Below, in pieces: positions 36,750 through 48,800 of a stretch of DNA of 64,000 bases. This DNA is from Spinacia oleracea (Eukaryota; Streptophyta; Magnoliopsida; Caryophyllales; Amaranthaceae), in the NCBI RefSeq assembly GCF_020520425.1, contig NC_079487.1:125324385-125388384 (forward strand), read 5' to 3'. The notes under the pieces are model-generated. The model searched no databases. It was not told the DNA's origin and saw only the letters and a list, made by a program, of their open reading frames with translations. Positions within the stretch are counted from its first letter, which is position 1, and every line of letters starts with the position of its first letter. Made by a program: the position numbers and the translations under genes.

Positions 36750-38075
36750 TACTCCCTCCGTTCATAAATAAGTGTCACTTTTGGACCTCGACTGGTAACA
36801 AAACTTTTATCACTTTCTCTAAAATAGCATTAATAATTTAGAAACTCTCTAATCTAACATTATTTTAATAATTTCTACCAAATTAACCTAATTAGAGTTA
36901 ATCATGGTTAACTCATTCCCTCCAAAAAAAATCTGGAAAAAAACCCCAACAACTCCTCATTTTCTCTTTAATGGTTTTCGTCTTTTCCTCTCATCCCTTT
37001 CATCTCCTTCCTCAGACTTTTTCTTCTTCTGAGTTTTCTTTTTCGTTCAATTACCCCTCACTTCGTTCAATTAACATTGAATTCTATTTTCATCTCAAAT
37101 TTTCGGTTCAAAATATGAAGCTCGTATTTGATTCATAGGAAATATTAAACCTCAAATTTGCGTCGACTGAAGTTGAATCGTGATTGTTAATTTCGCAGAA
37201 ACTTGTTGATTGATTCATTTTCTGTACAAATTTTCATTTAGCATATTTTCGCCCAAATTTGTCGACCTGAGTTCTGCTACTTTCGGTCGATTAATTCTTT
37301 GTTTGTGGGTTAATCGATTCAATAGGATGATTTTCAGGTTGATTTGCGGAAACTTAATTAGCCTTGATGGGTTTATTACTCATGAAGTAATCTTCTGTCA
37401 AAGCAATTTTCCATGACCTGTATTTGAGGTCCTATATACATATTGTAAATTTCTATCAATCTACCCGCAATTTTCAAGCTTAATTTTGATGTCAAGTCTT
37501 GTTATCATTGGACTTAATATTTATTTCGCCTTTGCTTGATAATTTCTTGGTTGTCATGGTTGTTTGAACTACTAGTTTTTTTCTTTTTCTTCATATTCTA
37601 ATCCATTTATATTAAAAAGTCGATGTAAAGGGAAAGTGTAGTTCTCTTTTATCAACTACCAATACCTGGGTTGCCTTTGTGGCTGTTGTTCTTATTGAAC
37701 GAAATTCAGGGGTTGAGATAGGACGGGACTAAATGTATGACAGATGAGTTTGTAGTTTTTGGATGCATGGGAAGACAACTCGAGAGTAGTTGAATGATTT
37801 GTATTTATCACAAATTTGGATTATGAATCACGATCAGGTGGTAACATAAGTACATAACACTTGAATATTAGTTGGGTAAAATATCGGATTTCAGGTTGAG
37901 TATATTTGAGGATAGTAAAAAGAGAATTATTTAGTTATTTTTTATGTTTAACCATAGTCAGCATTATATTGGTTGATTTGACTTAAATTATTAAAATAAT
38001 GTTAGATTAGAGAGATTCTAAATTATAAATGCTATTTTAGAGAAAGTGGCAAAAGTTTTGTTACCAATGAGAATT
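36750..38075. mobile_element. DNA transposon-like element with long inverted repeats and mixed ends
   Basis: About 36795-36925 (GGTAACAAAACTTTT..., CTCTAATCTAACATTATTTT) recurs inverted at about 37930-38065, so the arms are more than 100 bp. The left outer end is Stowaway-like (TA-CTCCCTCCGTTC), but the right end lacks it. The roughly 1-kb interior between the arms looks like UTR or first-exon sequence (CT-rich leader, then AT-rich) with no clear protein. Confidence 0.55.
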
Positions 38076-38522
38076 TGCAAAAGTATAATGCTACCATAGA
38101 GAATTTCCCTTATTTTTTTGTGCGAATGAGTCACCAGAGCAATATAAATTATAAACGGTTGGGAGATTCGAATCTGACATATTATACACAACCTCTCAAT
38201 TTTAACCACTATGCAAAGATATCATTGATTGTGTTTCAGTTTGTCAAAGTATACATACAATGCAAGATACCTTCCCCTAAAAGCCATTAGTTAACTCTTT
38301 TTAATTTCTTTTAATTTCTCTGTTTTTCAAAATCCATAGATTTTCCATTTCTTTTTGCATGTTTTCTAACTGCATCACTAATTCACTTTGACAATTAATA
38401 AAATATATTTATCATGCATACCTACAAATAACAAATCACACTCTCATTTCAAAATAAATGTCGCTTTCGTATTTGCACAATTATTTAGAGAGATGGAAAT
38501 TGAATGTTTCCTTATCTTTATA

Positions 38523-38810
38523 TACTCCCTCTGTATTTATTTAAGGGATACACTTGCCTTTTCCGGCCGTATTTATTTAAGAGATACACTTGTCATTTTT
38601 AGTAACTTATCAACCCCACCATCTAATTAAATAATACTCCGTATATCTACACCCCACCCCCCACTCTCTAAAATGACACGGTCCCCACTTATTTTTCTTA
38701 TTAAAATATCTACTCAACCCTACTTGTTTTATTACTTTATTTCATTCAATTCTTTTTCTTAATACCCGTGCCCGGCCAAGTGTATCTCTTAAATAAATAC
38801 GGAGGGAGTA
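38523..38810. mobile_element. Stowaway-type MITE
   Basis: Starts TA-CTCCCTCTGTATTTATTTAA and ends with the inverted TTAAATAAATACGGAGGGAG-TA. It is 288 bp and non-coding. The left part repeats the GTATTTATTTAAG...GATACACTTG block twice. Confidence 0.85.
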
Positions 38811-40054
38811 CAAAATAGTAAGGAGTAACTAAAATAATTTGTTAAAGATATCGATTTCAATACTTCGTAATTGTTGAGTTTCTCTTTCTAACATTATTAT
38901 TCCTCCTATTTTTTTTCTTTAAAATACTCTAACTTCCTCATCTTCTATGCATGACTTCGTGTTTTTCTCTCAATTCCACAACACTGATCCGTATTTCAGT
39001 GTAATAATAACTTATCTAACTTCGTATCTCAGTGACACTTATTTAGAAATGAAAGAAGTTAGTTAAAGCGATACTTGAAGTCAATATAAAAGTTAATACA
39101 TTGAGACAAATGTAGCAAAATTGTAACACACATAACTAATCTTTTCATGAGTATATTTTAATTTTCTTTACCTACAAACCAACAAAGAACGTCAAAGAAA
39201 ATACGTGAACAGTGTCAAAAATCAATGCTCTTTTGATTTATGTTTTACAAAACAGGTGAAGTATGTGTAAAATAAAATAAAATAAATCATATGTTAGGGA
39301 AAATAGTACTACATCTTGTTTGCTTTGTTTTGAAGAATGATGAAACTTCAAATAATTTGCTGGCTAAAATCTTGAGCACATGAAATGAATCCTCGATTTC
39401 ATGGGTAAAGACTATATATTATTCTTTAGAAAGCAGAGGAAAATAAATAAAGGCTGGATGGTTGATTGATTGTCTGGTAAAGAAATAGATTTGCAAGTAC
39501 ACGCATTACGTTTTTTTTTTTTGAAGGTGTACAATTGTACATGCATTACGTTGGTAATCTTGATTTGCAATAGTAAAACATTCCTAAAACAACTACCTTT
39601 CTTTCCAAAAAGATCTTATTTTTCAGACAACATCACTTAATATTTCTAAAAGAGAGATTCATCAAATCTTTTTCGTTAAATTGTAGATTAACACGTTCAA
39701 TTCATTGCTTTTGCTTTTATGCAACAAGAAAAAATTCATATCGGAGTAATAATTAATCCATACATAGTACTCCGCACATTATAAGACATGGTTGGTAAAA
39801 TTAATACCACAAGTATGCCAAGATATTTTAGTAGGAGTATCGGCATGTTAAAATAATTATTTAATCGTATTAATTTACTCCTTTTTCTAATAAATACAAG
39901 GCATAAATGTTCTATTGAAAATGAAAATGGGTGGTGTCTAATAAATTGGAAACTTTGTATAACATACAATTAGAAATGTTCATAGTAAAATTGTTGCTCC
40001 ACACGACCAATGTACATAATGCAAAGTTCAAAATCTTCGCATTTGTGTGTTTGA
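38811..40054. other. AT-rich intergenic region
   Basis: No gene, RNA or complete transposon is seen. Several short 'tactccg'-like words and A/T runs are present. Confidence 0.5.
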
Positions 40055-40157
40055 TACTCCCTCCGTCCCGGAATACTTGACCTGTTTTCCTTATCGGGCC
40101 GTCCTTTAATACTTGACCTATTTCTAAAAATGGAAATATTCTAACAATATTATATTA

Positions 40158-41403
40158 CTAGATTTTAGCCCGTGCGATGCACGGATTCTATTAAATTGTT
40201 ATGTTTAAATAAAAATCCTATGTATATACTACTTTTATATATTAGATTAGATTAGTTTTTGATTTTGCATTGAATTTCATTTTAGATTTTTTTTTATTAT
40301 GAAAGTGTTTGTTTTTTGATGAAAATGTATATGCGTAATATTAATAAATAATTAATAAAAAATATTTACGTGAAAGTTAATCATTTCTTTACGTGGCACT
40401 CGACTTTTTTAATTCAAAATTAATTTTGAAATCTTATTTTTCATTGGCGGAAAACCATTAGATTTTTCTATGTGGCGCTCTACTATTGTATTAAGGTTTG
40501 ATTTTAAGTTGAATTTTATTTATTTTATTTTAGATTATTGTTTGATTTTAAAATGAATTTTATTTATTTTATTTTAGATTATTGTTTGATTTTGGATGAT
40601 TTTATTTAGATTTATTTTTTTAATTATTAGAGTGTTTGATTTTAGAGGGAGTTGTATATATTAGTAATTAATTAATTAAAATATCTACGTGGCACCTAAT
40701 TAATTATCTACGTGGAAATCGATTATTTTTAATTATTATAGTGTTTGATTTTCGATGGAGTTGTATATATTAGTAATTAATTAATAAAAATATCTACGTG
40801 GCACCTAATTAATTATCTACGTGTCACCTAATTAATTATCTACGTGTCACTTGATTTTTTAAATTCAAAAAGAAATTAGAAATATTATTTTTCATTAATT
40901 GGCCGAAACCATTAGTACTCCTAGGTGGCGCTCTAATATTTCAGCAAATATTCCTCCATTGGCCGAAGCCATTAGATTTTTCTACGTGGCGCTCTAATAT
41001 TGGATTAATGTTTGATTTTAAATTGAAATTTATTTATTTTATTTTAGATTATTGTTTGATTTTGGATGAATTTTATTTTAGATTTATTTTTAAATTATTA
41101 GAGTGTTTGATTTTAGATGGAGTTGTATATATTAGTAATTAATTTATTAATTAAAATATCTATGTAGCACCTAATTAATTATCTACGTGGCAATCGATTA
41201 TTTATTAATTATTAGAGTGTTTGATTTTCGATGGAGTTGTATATATTAATAATTAATTAATTAAAATATCTACTTGGAACTTGATTTTTTTTAATTCAAA
41301 AAGAAATTAGAAATCTTATTTTTCATTGGCCGAAACCATTAGTAATCCTAGGTGGCGCTCTAATCTTTCATTAAATATGCCTCATTTATATATGTATATT
41401 AGA
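40158..41403 (-). mobile_element. Non-autonomous Helitron
   Basis: Read on the minus strand, the 3' end has the hairpin CCGTGC-ATC-GCACGG followed about 10 nt later by CTAG and a target T. The 5' end starts TC next to a target A. These are the Helitron rules (5' TC, 3' hairpin plus CTRR, insertion between A and T). The 1.25-kb interior is non-coding and contains repeated blocks. Confidence 0.72.
40480..41345. repeat. Internal repeats of the Helitron
   Basis: Blocks such as TTGGCCGAAACCATTAG, GTTGTATATATTAGTAATTA and TATCTACGTGGCACCTAATT recur three or four times in the same order (about 40500-40900 and 41000-41340). This indicates a duplicated unit of several hundred bases. Confidence 0.65.
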
Positions 41404-41550
41404 TTTCTCACTCCACCCCTATTAACCCACCTACCCCCTACTCCATACAAAAAATAATTAAAAATTCAACCCCTACTCTCCCCCAACCCCACCTCTTAAC
41501 CCACCTCCCACTAACTACATTAAAATAATACCCCACTATCAACTACTACC

Positions 41551-41813
41551 TACTTCCTCCATTTTTTAATAATTGCACCATCTTGGTTTTAGCACTATTC
41601 CCATATTCTTATATAGTTATTTTTTGTGATTTATATGTAAGGAAATATATATTCATGTGGAAATCTTGTTAGATTCGTCTCGAAATATACTTTCAAATTA
41701 TCAATTTTTTATAATTTTTTAAAATGTATAATGAGAGATATTAGTGGTTAAAATAGTGCATTGGCAAGCGTAAAATACCAGATGGTGCAATTAAAAAAAA
41801 AATAGAGGAAGTA
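41551..41813. mobile_element. Stowaway-type MITE nested in the 40055-41892 element
   Basis: CTTCCTCCATTTTTTAAT and its inverted counterpart (ending GAGGAAG) lie between TA dinucleotides. The interior has the GCACTAT/TTGCCAATGCAC block of the 3249 and 4352 copies, inverted. Confidence 0.78.
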
Positions 41814-42291
41814 TTAAACTAAATAAGTCAATTCAAGTTCTTAAACTCTGTGCCGGTCAAACCGGGTCGAGTATTCCGGGACGGAGGGAGTAATTAAGGA
41901 GTACTCTATACGTAGTTTTTAACATTGATCGGAAAGTCAACCACATAAATAGTACTCCGTAAATACAAGTACCAAAAGAAAATGTTGGAAATATAATACT
42001 GGTACGGTGGTACCAGTTTGTGTGAATTGAAGTAGTGTTAATTTGTTACTCCGTATTATTCTGATTTGTGCATGGTCATCAATATGCTGACTTGGATAAC
42101 GTTGTACGTTATTAAAAATGGGTTCGATTCATCACTAGCTGAATAGTCAAAAGCACAAATAAATTCTGCAAATTGATCTTGACTTTGATAATTCGAACAA
42201 TAATTCTAACAAGCTTCACCACGCGTCACGGACATTGCGAGGGCCATCTAATTAAAGATTTCAGTAGCTTCTTTCCAATTTTACACATAAT

Positions 42292-42469
42292 CAGTGGCGG
42301 ATCTTGAACGGTTTTACGAGGGGGGCCGGTAGAAAAAAATTAAGCAATATACTATGTAATTATACAATTATACACAAATTTTGGGGGGAGCCGTAACTAA
42401 AAATACACTACAAAATTTTCCGGCCGAGGGGGCCAGGCCCACCCCAGCCACAACAAAGATCCGCCCCTG
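42292..42469. mobile_element. hAT MITE with 8-bp target duplication
   Basis: Ends CAGTGGCGGATCTT and AAGATCCGCCCCTG are flanked by CACATAAT at 42284-42291 and 42470-42477. It is 178 bp and non-coding. Related to the fragment in ALA3 intron 22 and, at its tips, to the element at 20272. Confidence 0.88.
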
Positions 42470-42515
42470 CACATAATCAATTCATTTTTTTTAGATTTGC
42501 TCTTTAATTAACCAG

Positions 42516-42770
42516 CACTACAAAAATTATTCCATTAACGATCGGGAAATTTCCTCGTTAAAGGTTAATAATAAAGGGATTTCTCGTTGTGAACCCGTTG
42601 TAAAAATGGACGGTCATTGATGGAAAATCCAGTCGTTACCCCATCGTAAAAGGCATTTACGATGGTTGTTTCCGTCTTTATTTAGTTGTTAGCCCCGTCG
42701 CTAAAAGTCGCGACGGAAATTTTGACCCGACATTATTGGGTTGTTATTAATGACTCAAATTGTAGTAGTG
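42516..42770. mobile_element. CACTA (En/Spm-type) MITE
   Basis: Starts CACTACAAAAATT and ends AATTGTAGTAGTG. Inside are several short CGTTGTAAA/CGTCGCTAAA-like subterminal motifs of alternating orientation, as in CACTA elements. A matching 3-bp target duplication is not evident (cag versus gaa). 255 bp, no coding capacity. Confidence 0.7.
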
Positions 42771-44359
42771 GAAGTAATTTATTTCCGGGTTAGGAAATTA
42801 ATGGCTTCAACTTCAAGGTAAGTTTTGTTTAAAGACGTGATAAGCTAATATCAACTCGTTTTACCGGTCGATAATAAAAAATATTAATGTCAATGGATTT
42901 GTAAGGAAAATGTATCAATGTTCATTCTCATGCATGGTAATGTAAGTTCATTCCGTATTGTCTACTTTGCTTCATAAATTTCTATTACCATCCATTATCG
43001 TTTGGGGTGGTGTTGATAAGGATGAAAATAAGAAGTACAATACATGTTTGGGATGAGATTTTATTACCATAGATGTACATTATGATGTTAAGCGCGCCCT
43101 GTTCTTTTGTTGTTGAATTTTAGGAAAATTCAGTTTAATTCAATTAAAAGAACGGAGCCTTAGAGTATCATCATTGGTGAACCTTCACTTGGAAGTTGGG
43201 TCTCAAGAGTCAAGAACCTTTCATAATTATTATTTTTCTTCTAAAAAAACCCTTTGAGAAGAATTATAAAAATCAGAATTGTTATTATTTTTTATAACTC
43301 GTCCAAAATATATGGGCTCTTTTTTAACAACAATTTTCTACTTTTGAAGCCCTATTGAAAATGATCTAACTTAATTTTATTGCAAATGAGCCACTATGCA
43401 ATAACAAAAAAAGTACAAATAGTGGTTGGGGGTTAATTTGTACTTGAGACCTATCATACATAAATCATCAGTCTTAATCGACCACTAGATCAATTAATTT
43501 CCCTGTCAAATCACACTTAAATTCATTTAGATTTCCACTGATTATTTATTATTGGCTACTAAACGGGCCCTAGCTATACAAAGGATCATAGTAGGAGTAT
43601 GGAAGATTTGAATAGCTACAATCTAGCTAGCTAAAACCACTATGAAACTGTAATATAAATAAATAATAAAAAACGATGAGTATGCATCCAAATATCCAAT
43701 GAAGTATTCTTCTCCAACATGATAAAATCATCATAAAATTTAAGAAAATTTGTCAATTACGGAGTACCACCTAGTGTTTGCCAATTACTATGTACGGAGT
43801 ACTCCTTATCTTGTTAAAAACTTTCAATTAGTACTTACTATTCTGATGTCAATTGCTTTTTTAGTCAATATTCCAGACAATTAGTACACTATTGACATCA
43901 TGAATAACGCTTAATTATAATTAATCATCTTAATTAATTAACTAATTAAAATTAAATCCCAAATAAAGTCCCAAATTAGTTATTCAAAATTGCCCGAAAT
44001 TCAAAATAAAATTAAAAAAAATCCTAAAATTACCAAAAAAATAATTGGAATTTTAATTTTGGGTTTTCTTTTTTCAGAAATTAATCATTCTGGATTCTTT
44101 TCCCGAAACCAAAAATTTAAAAATATAGAATAACCAATCCCCAAAAAAAGAATCGGTAAAAAAAATATTCGATATTTTTTTGGATTTTTGGTAATTTCAA
44201 GTAATTTTTGAGATTTATCTTTCAACTCTTTTTATTTTTATTTTTTATTAATTACTTAAAATGATGAAAGTATAATTAACGGTTGATTATGATGTTATTA
44301 TTGGACTAGTTGATCGAAATTTAGACTAAGATATCAATTGACATCAATTGTTAGAAATG
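42771..44359. other. AT-rich intergenic region with a possible tiny MITE
   Basis: No gene is seen. At about 43088-43163 a short element-like stretch starts AGCGCGCCCTGTTCTTTT and ends AAAAGAACGGAGCCT beside TTA/TA, a possible Tourist-like MITE (weak). Confidence 0.4.
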
Positions 44360-44733
44360 TGCTCCCTCCGTTTCTTCTTGTTTGTTAAGTATTCTTTTTA
44401 GGGTGTTTCATAATGTTTGTTACGTGGGAGAATCTTTCCTTTTATAAAATTACTATAATATCATTTTTTGTGCCAACTTTTAATTTTAATTGGTCCAATT
44501 TTTTCAACTCACTAAATTTCTTTACAATTTCCCAAGTATGTTAAGTTAGCAATCTGTGAGTTTTTCCATTATTGATTCATTTTGATAAATAAACAATCTT
44601 ATTGGTTGTTGTAATGATTAGTGGATTGAGGTTTTACTTGGATTTTTTTTTTAATAAAAAAAAGAATATTTATTAGACGTTAATAAACGTATAAAAATCC
44701 AAACGTAACAAACAAAAAGAAACGGAGAGAATA
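44360..44733. mobile_element. Stowaway-type MITE
   Basis: CTCCCTCCGTTTCTTCTTG at the left is matched by the inverted AAAAAGAAACGGAGAGA at the right, with 'tgtttgtta' and 'taacaaaca' just inside. A clean TA duplication is not preserved. An isolated end near 19815-19842 belongs to the same family. Confidence 0.68.
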
Positions 44734-44957
44734 GGTAGTAATTGACTACTTTAATTATAATTGCTTAGGTAATAAATGACAAACTACCTAACAACTTAAG
44801 TAGTACGGAGTAATTGACAAACTTCCTAAGTTCTAATTGACAAACTCCTTAACAACCTAGGTAGTAATCGACAATTTTTTCTAAAATTTACAAATAAAAT
44901 TGAGAAGTAATTTAAATTGATTGAGACACAATGCATGCTCAGATCAAGCTTTGTTCA

Positions 44958-45382
44958 TGTTCCGGTGTTGTAAAGATGGAAACAATGGGCTTCGAATGAA
45001 GGCCCTTTTGTATGTGTTGAAGATCTTGCTTGTTTGAATGAGTGGAGTCCGAATTCACCTGCACAAGAGCAAAGTCACTAGCCTCGGGGGTGTTTCCGAG
45101 GAAAGCCCCTCCGATGCCTAAGTAAGAATGATGCTCGGATTCTAGAGAGAATTTCTCTAGAAGAGTAGTCTTAAGGCGGTAAATTGGACGTACCTTGAGG
45201 TGTGAGCCTTGGCGGCCTATTTATAGTGTTTGCATAATAAATGCCCATAGGTCATTTATTGCTATTGGGCCTTGGGCCTTAATGGATGGCTGAATAGCCA
45301 CTGGTAGGTTCGATGTTGTTGTTTAGAGCCATTGGGCTTTGGACTTAGTGGCCCAATTGAGAGTCAATTGGGAGCCCAAACA
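44958..45382 (-). repeat. 3' LTR of the gypsy element
   Basis: 425 bp, TG...CA ends, one difference from the 5' copy (GGGAGCCC versus GGAAGCCC at the outer end). A TATAAATA motif lies at 45218-45225 on the minus strand. Confidence 0.95.
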
Positions 45383-45400
45383 ACATGCCCCCCAGACCCG
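45383..45400 (-). other. Polypurine tract of the gypsy element
   Basis: On the minus strand the sequence next to the 3' LTR is a G-rich tract (GGGTCTGGGGGGCATGT), the expected plus-strand primer for reverse transcription. Confidence 0.7.
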
Positions 45401-45560
45401 GTCCATTTAGAATTAAATGGGTGGGTTTCCAGCTGTCAGAAGTCCGAAAGTTCCCTCTCTTTTTTGAAAAGGGATGATTTGCATTGATGACAAGTGTTGG
45501 GAGTTGTATTGTGTCGTGGCGATCGTGGGTTGAGGAAGTTGATGCGCCCCTTTTCTTTTC

Positions 45561-45568
45561 TATAAATA
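45561..45568 (+). promoter_or_regulatory. TATA box for the antisense gene
   Basis: TATAAATA lies 255 bp upstream of the ATG at 45823 and outside the LTR. It gives the antisense gene its own likely core promoter and a CT-rich leader of roughly 220 bases. Confidence 0.5.
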
Positions 45569-45822
45569 CGGGGTGCGTTGCTCTTTTCGAACTTTTTACT
45601 CCTTCTTTCAAACCCATTCTCTCTCTAAATTCCGGCGATCGCAGTGCAATTTGTTTCTTCAGATCTACGAAATTCGGCCAACTTTAGACTTCGGGAACTT
45701 GTGTTGTTCGTTTTATCGGCGAATTCCGCTTCGGAAAAAGGTAATTTGTTTCTGAATTCTCCTTTTTTCTTCGTTTTTCCTTCTACCCCTCAATCTCAAC
45801 CCTAGACCGAGAATTCGCGGCC

Positions 45823-48800
45823 ATGGCAAAGAATAGGGGCAAGAGCAAGTTCGTCGTTGGCTCCTCTAGTGAGAGGGAGAACGTGCCTTCGGGAAGGTTA
45901 CCGAAAACTTCGAGGGGTCGGCCTTCGGAGAGGCCAGTGGAGAGGCGTTCGACTGGTTGGGATGCTTCAAAAGATGATGTTGTTGGCGGGTCTAGCGTGT
46001 CTGAACGCGCAACTTCTGGTAAGAAAGCTGGCTCTTCGGGTGTGCGCCGCTCTTACCCTGAGTTTCCAGTTCATTGGACTGAAGCTGATCCGCAGGGCAA
46101 GTATGCCCCGATTCTGCATGAGACCACTAAGATCGATGGTCCCTTGGAAAAATCGGTCAGTGGTGACTGGTTGGTGGAGGCGAAGCTGGGGCATTACCAT
46201 CGGAGGGCCGAAGAGTTATACGGAATCCAGCACGCCTTGGGGTACTGGTGCGAGCTTCCCGACCAGGAGCGTCCTCGGGTGACTCATCCGCCGAGGGGGT
46301 TCATCTCTGTGTATACTCATCATTTGGAGAACGGTCTCCGCTTTCCTTTGGATCCCTTCGTTTCCGAGCTCCTGGTGTCGTACAACATCAGTTTGGCCCA
46401 GCTTACCCCCAAATCTATGAGGCACATCATCGGATTTAGATGGGTGTGCGATTTTATTAACTTTCCATGTTCTGTTGCCGTGTTTCGGGATCTGCACGAT
46501 CTGTCTTTCAACCACGCTTCCAAGGGGGATGGGTATGGTTGGTGGACCATCATCAACAAAAGATCCCGAAGGAAGGGGGAGCCGAACTACATTACGGCCT
46601 ACCCTTACCTCAGCTCTGATCATAATTGGAAGACGGAGTGGTTGTTCGTTCGTGTGCCGACAGATCCGAAGCATCCACATTTTTACCGCCCTCCGAAGTG
46701 GTTTGTGACTCCTGATCCTGATATGCGAAGCGTGGCTGCTCCGGATCGGAACCATCACCACTACGTGGATCTCCTCCAGTGGTTTTTGGCTCGGGAGGAC
46801 AACTACAAATTGCCGTCCAACTGGCTCCCGAACCTCAACTATATCTTGCGGGAGGACATTCTTGCTGTTGCCGGTCTCAGCAGGATTTTTGACAGGGGTA
46901 GGTGTCTTTCGGCTGGGACCGTGCTTTAGTAAGTTTGTCCTCCTCCTTTTTGTCTCGTTTTATTGACTTTGTTTTGTGCTTTGTTTCTGCAGAGTACGGC
47001 TTTAGCTGCGTTGATCCTGTGGTCTTGGGTATTTCTTTGGATCTGAAGACCATTCACGACTCGGCCCCTGATTATAAGTTCGGGAAGGAGAATCCTCGTA
47101 ATCCTCGCTTGAAGGATTACGTGCTGTCTCCGTCGGGTGTCGCTCGGATATCCGAAGTTCGAGCTGATCCGTGGGATTCTGCCTCTTCTCCCGAAGCTGT
47201 TCCAGTGAAAGTCGTGCTCCCTGATTTGAGGACAACCTCGGATCCGGTGAGTGTTTCTATATCTCGAAGTCTTTTGTTTGTCTTTCTTTCTGGTTGGCCG
47301 TCGGCTAACGTCTTGGTCCTGGACCATCTTTTTAGGGTCCTGGGACTGACGCTGTGCCGCGTGCCGTTCCTTCGGTTTCATCTCCGGCTCGGATAGATAT
47401 CTCTTTATCTAGGAACCGGGTACTTCGCGATTTTTCTTTATTCCTTCCTTTGTCTTCTTTTACATTTATTGACCCTTGGTTTCCTCTGTTTAGGATCAGC
47501 GCAAAAGGAAGGGCAGCACTCTTTTGAGGCCTTCTGCGCATCCGAAGAAGGCGAAAGCTTCTCAGTCTTCGGAGAAGGTATTTGTTCTGACTTAGAGCTT
47601 TTTGTGGTCCGTTCTCTCTTTTTCTGAAACTGACCTTTGAGCGTTTGCCCTGTAGGAAGTGGTTTCGGAAGTCATGCCTCCTCCCAAAAATCTCCTTCAC
47701 TTCATGCCCTTGCCAGGGCAGAAGTTGAAGAGTGTGGTGGTTGCGGAACCGCCTCCCGTGGACCAACCGTTGGCTGAGGAAGATACCATCCCCTCTCCGC
47801 TGAAGCCGCCTGCTGCTTTAGGGATCGAGATCCAGGATATAACCAAGGTGATGGAGGCAATTGAAGCCGACCTTGTTCCTGGCTCGGATGTCCCTATTGT
47901 GGCCGAGCAGAAGGAAGAATCTGCTGACGTTTCTCTCGAAAGGGAGAAAAGTCCAGATAAGGAGATGGTGGATCTCACCGAAGCTCACATAGAGGTTCCC
48001 GAAGCTGAGAAGGAGGTCCCTTCTGCTGAGGAGGAGCAAACCAAGCAGGGTCTGACGAGGAAGAGGCGCCACTCGACCTTGGGCTCTACTTCGACCTCGG
48101 CCCTGGATAGACTGATCCACGCTGACCCTTGCTCGGATGTTCCGCTGAAACGGATCCCCGAGGAGGTAAGGGAGGCGATGGCTCGCTATGCTAGAGCTCC
48201 GGTTTTGGGGGAGAACCCCATGGCTCACGTGGGATCTTTGGTGGGTCCCGAAGCTGCACGGGAGAATCTTCTTCGGGCCAACCCGCAGTGGAGGGTTCCT
48301 GGAGCTGAGGAGAGGAACCCAGCTATGATGGCCCAATATTATCTGAATGAGGTAAGTGTTGGAAATTTTGTTTTGAGTTCCGTTTTTGGTTTGTTGTTTT
48401 CTTCTTTCCTCATCTTTTCTCGTCTTTTCTTCTTTCCCAGGCTGTTTTCTGGTCCTCGTTCGCTTCCGAGTGTAGCTCGGTTGAGGAGAGGCAACTGAGG
48501 AGGTATCAGGAGGCTTATGCTCGTGATATCCCTGTCTTGGACCAGAAGGCTGGGCAGCTCATGGCCGAGATGGTGGAGATCAAGCAACTGTACCTTCAGT
48601 ACAGTCGTGAGGCTAGGGAAGCGGCGGAACAGATCGGGGCCGAAGTTGGGAAGCTCACTTTCCAGGTTGAAGAGGATGCTGAAAAGATAGCTTCCTTCGA
48701 CAGGGAGAGGAGAGAAATGGCTGCCAAGTTTGCGAGCGAACTTGAAGAAAAAGACAGTCTTCTCAAGGAGATGACGTCTAAATTTGAGGCGGCCATTAAG

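Larger units (their letters stand above)
40055..41892. mobile_element. Stowaway-like element split by other transposons
   Basis: The left end is TA-CTCCCTCCGTCCCGGAATA and the right end TATTCCGGGACGGAGGGAG-TA, an extended inverted pair within TA dinucleotides. Between them lie a Helitron (40158-41403) and a second MITE (41551-41813). Without those the host element would be about 330 bp. Confidence 0.8.

Noticed and set aside
46216..46761. Minus-strand frames opposite the antisense gene and similar long frames opposite gypsy and copia coding regions
   Set aside because: Frame shadows in GC-richer coding DNA. They lack domains and proper starts.
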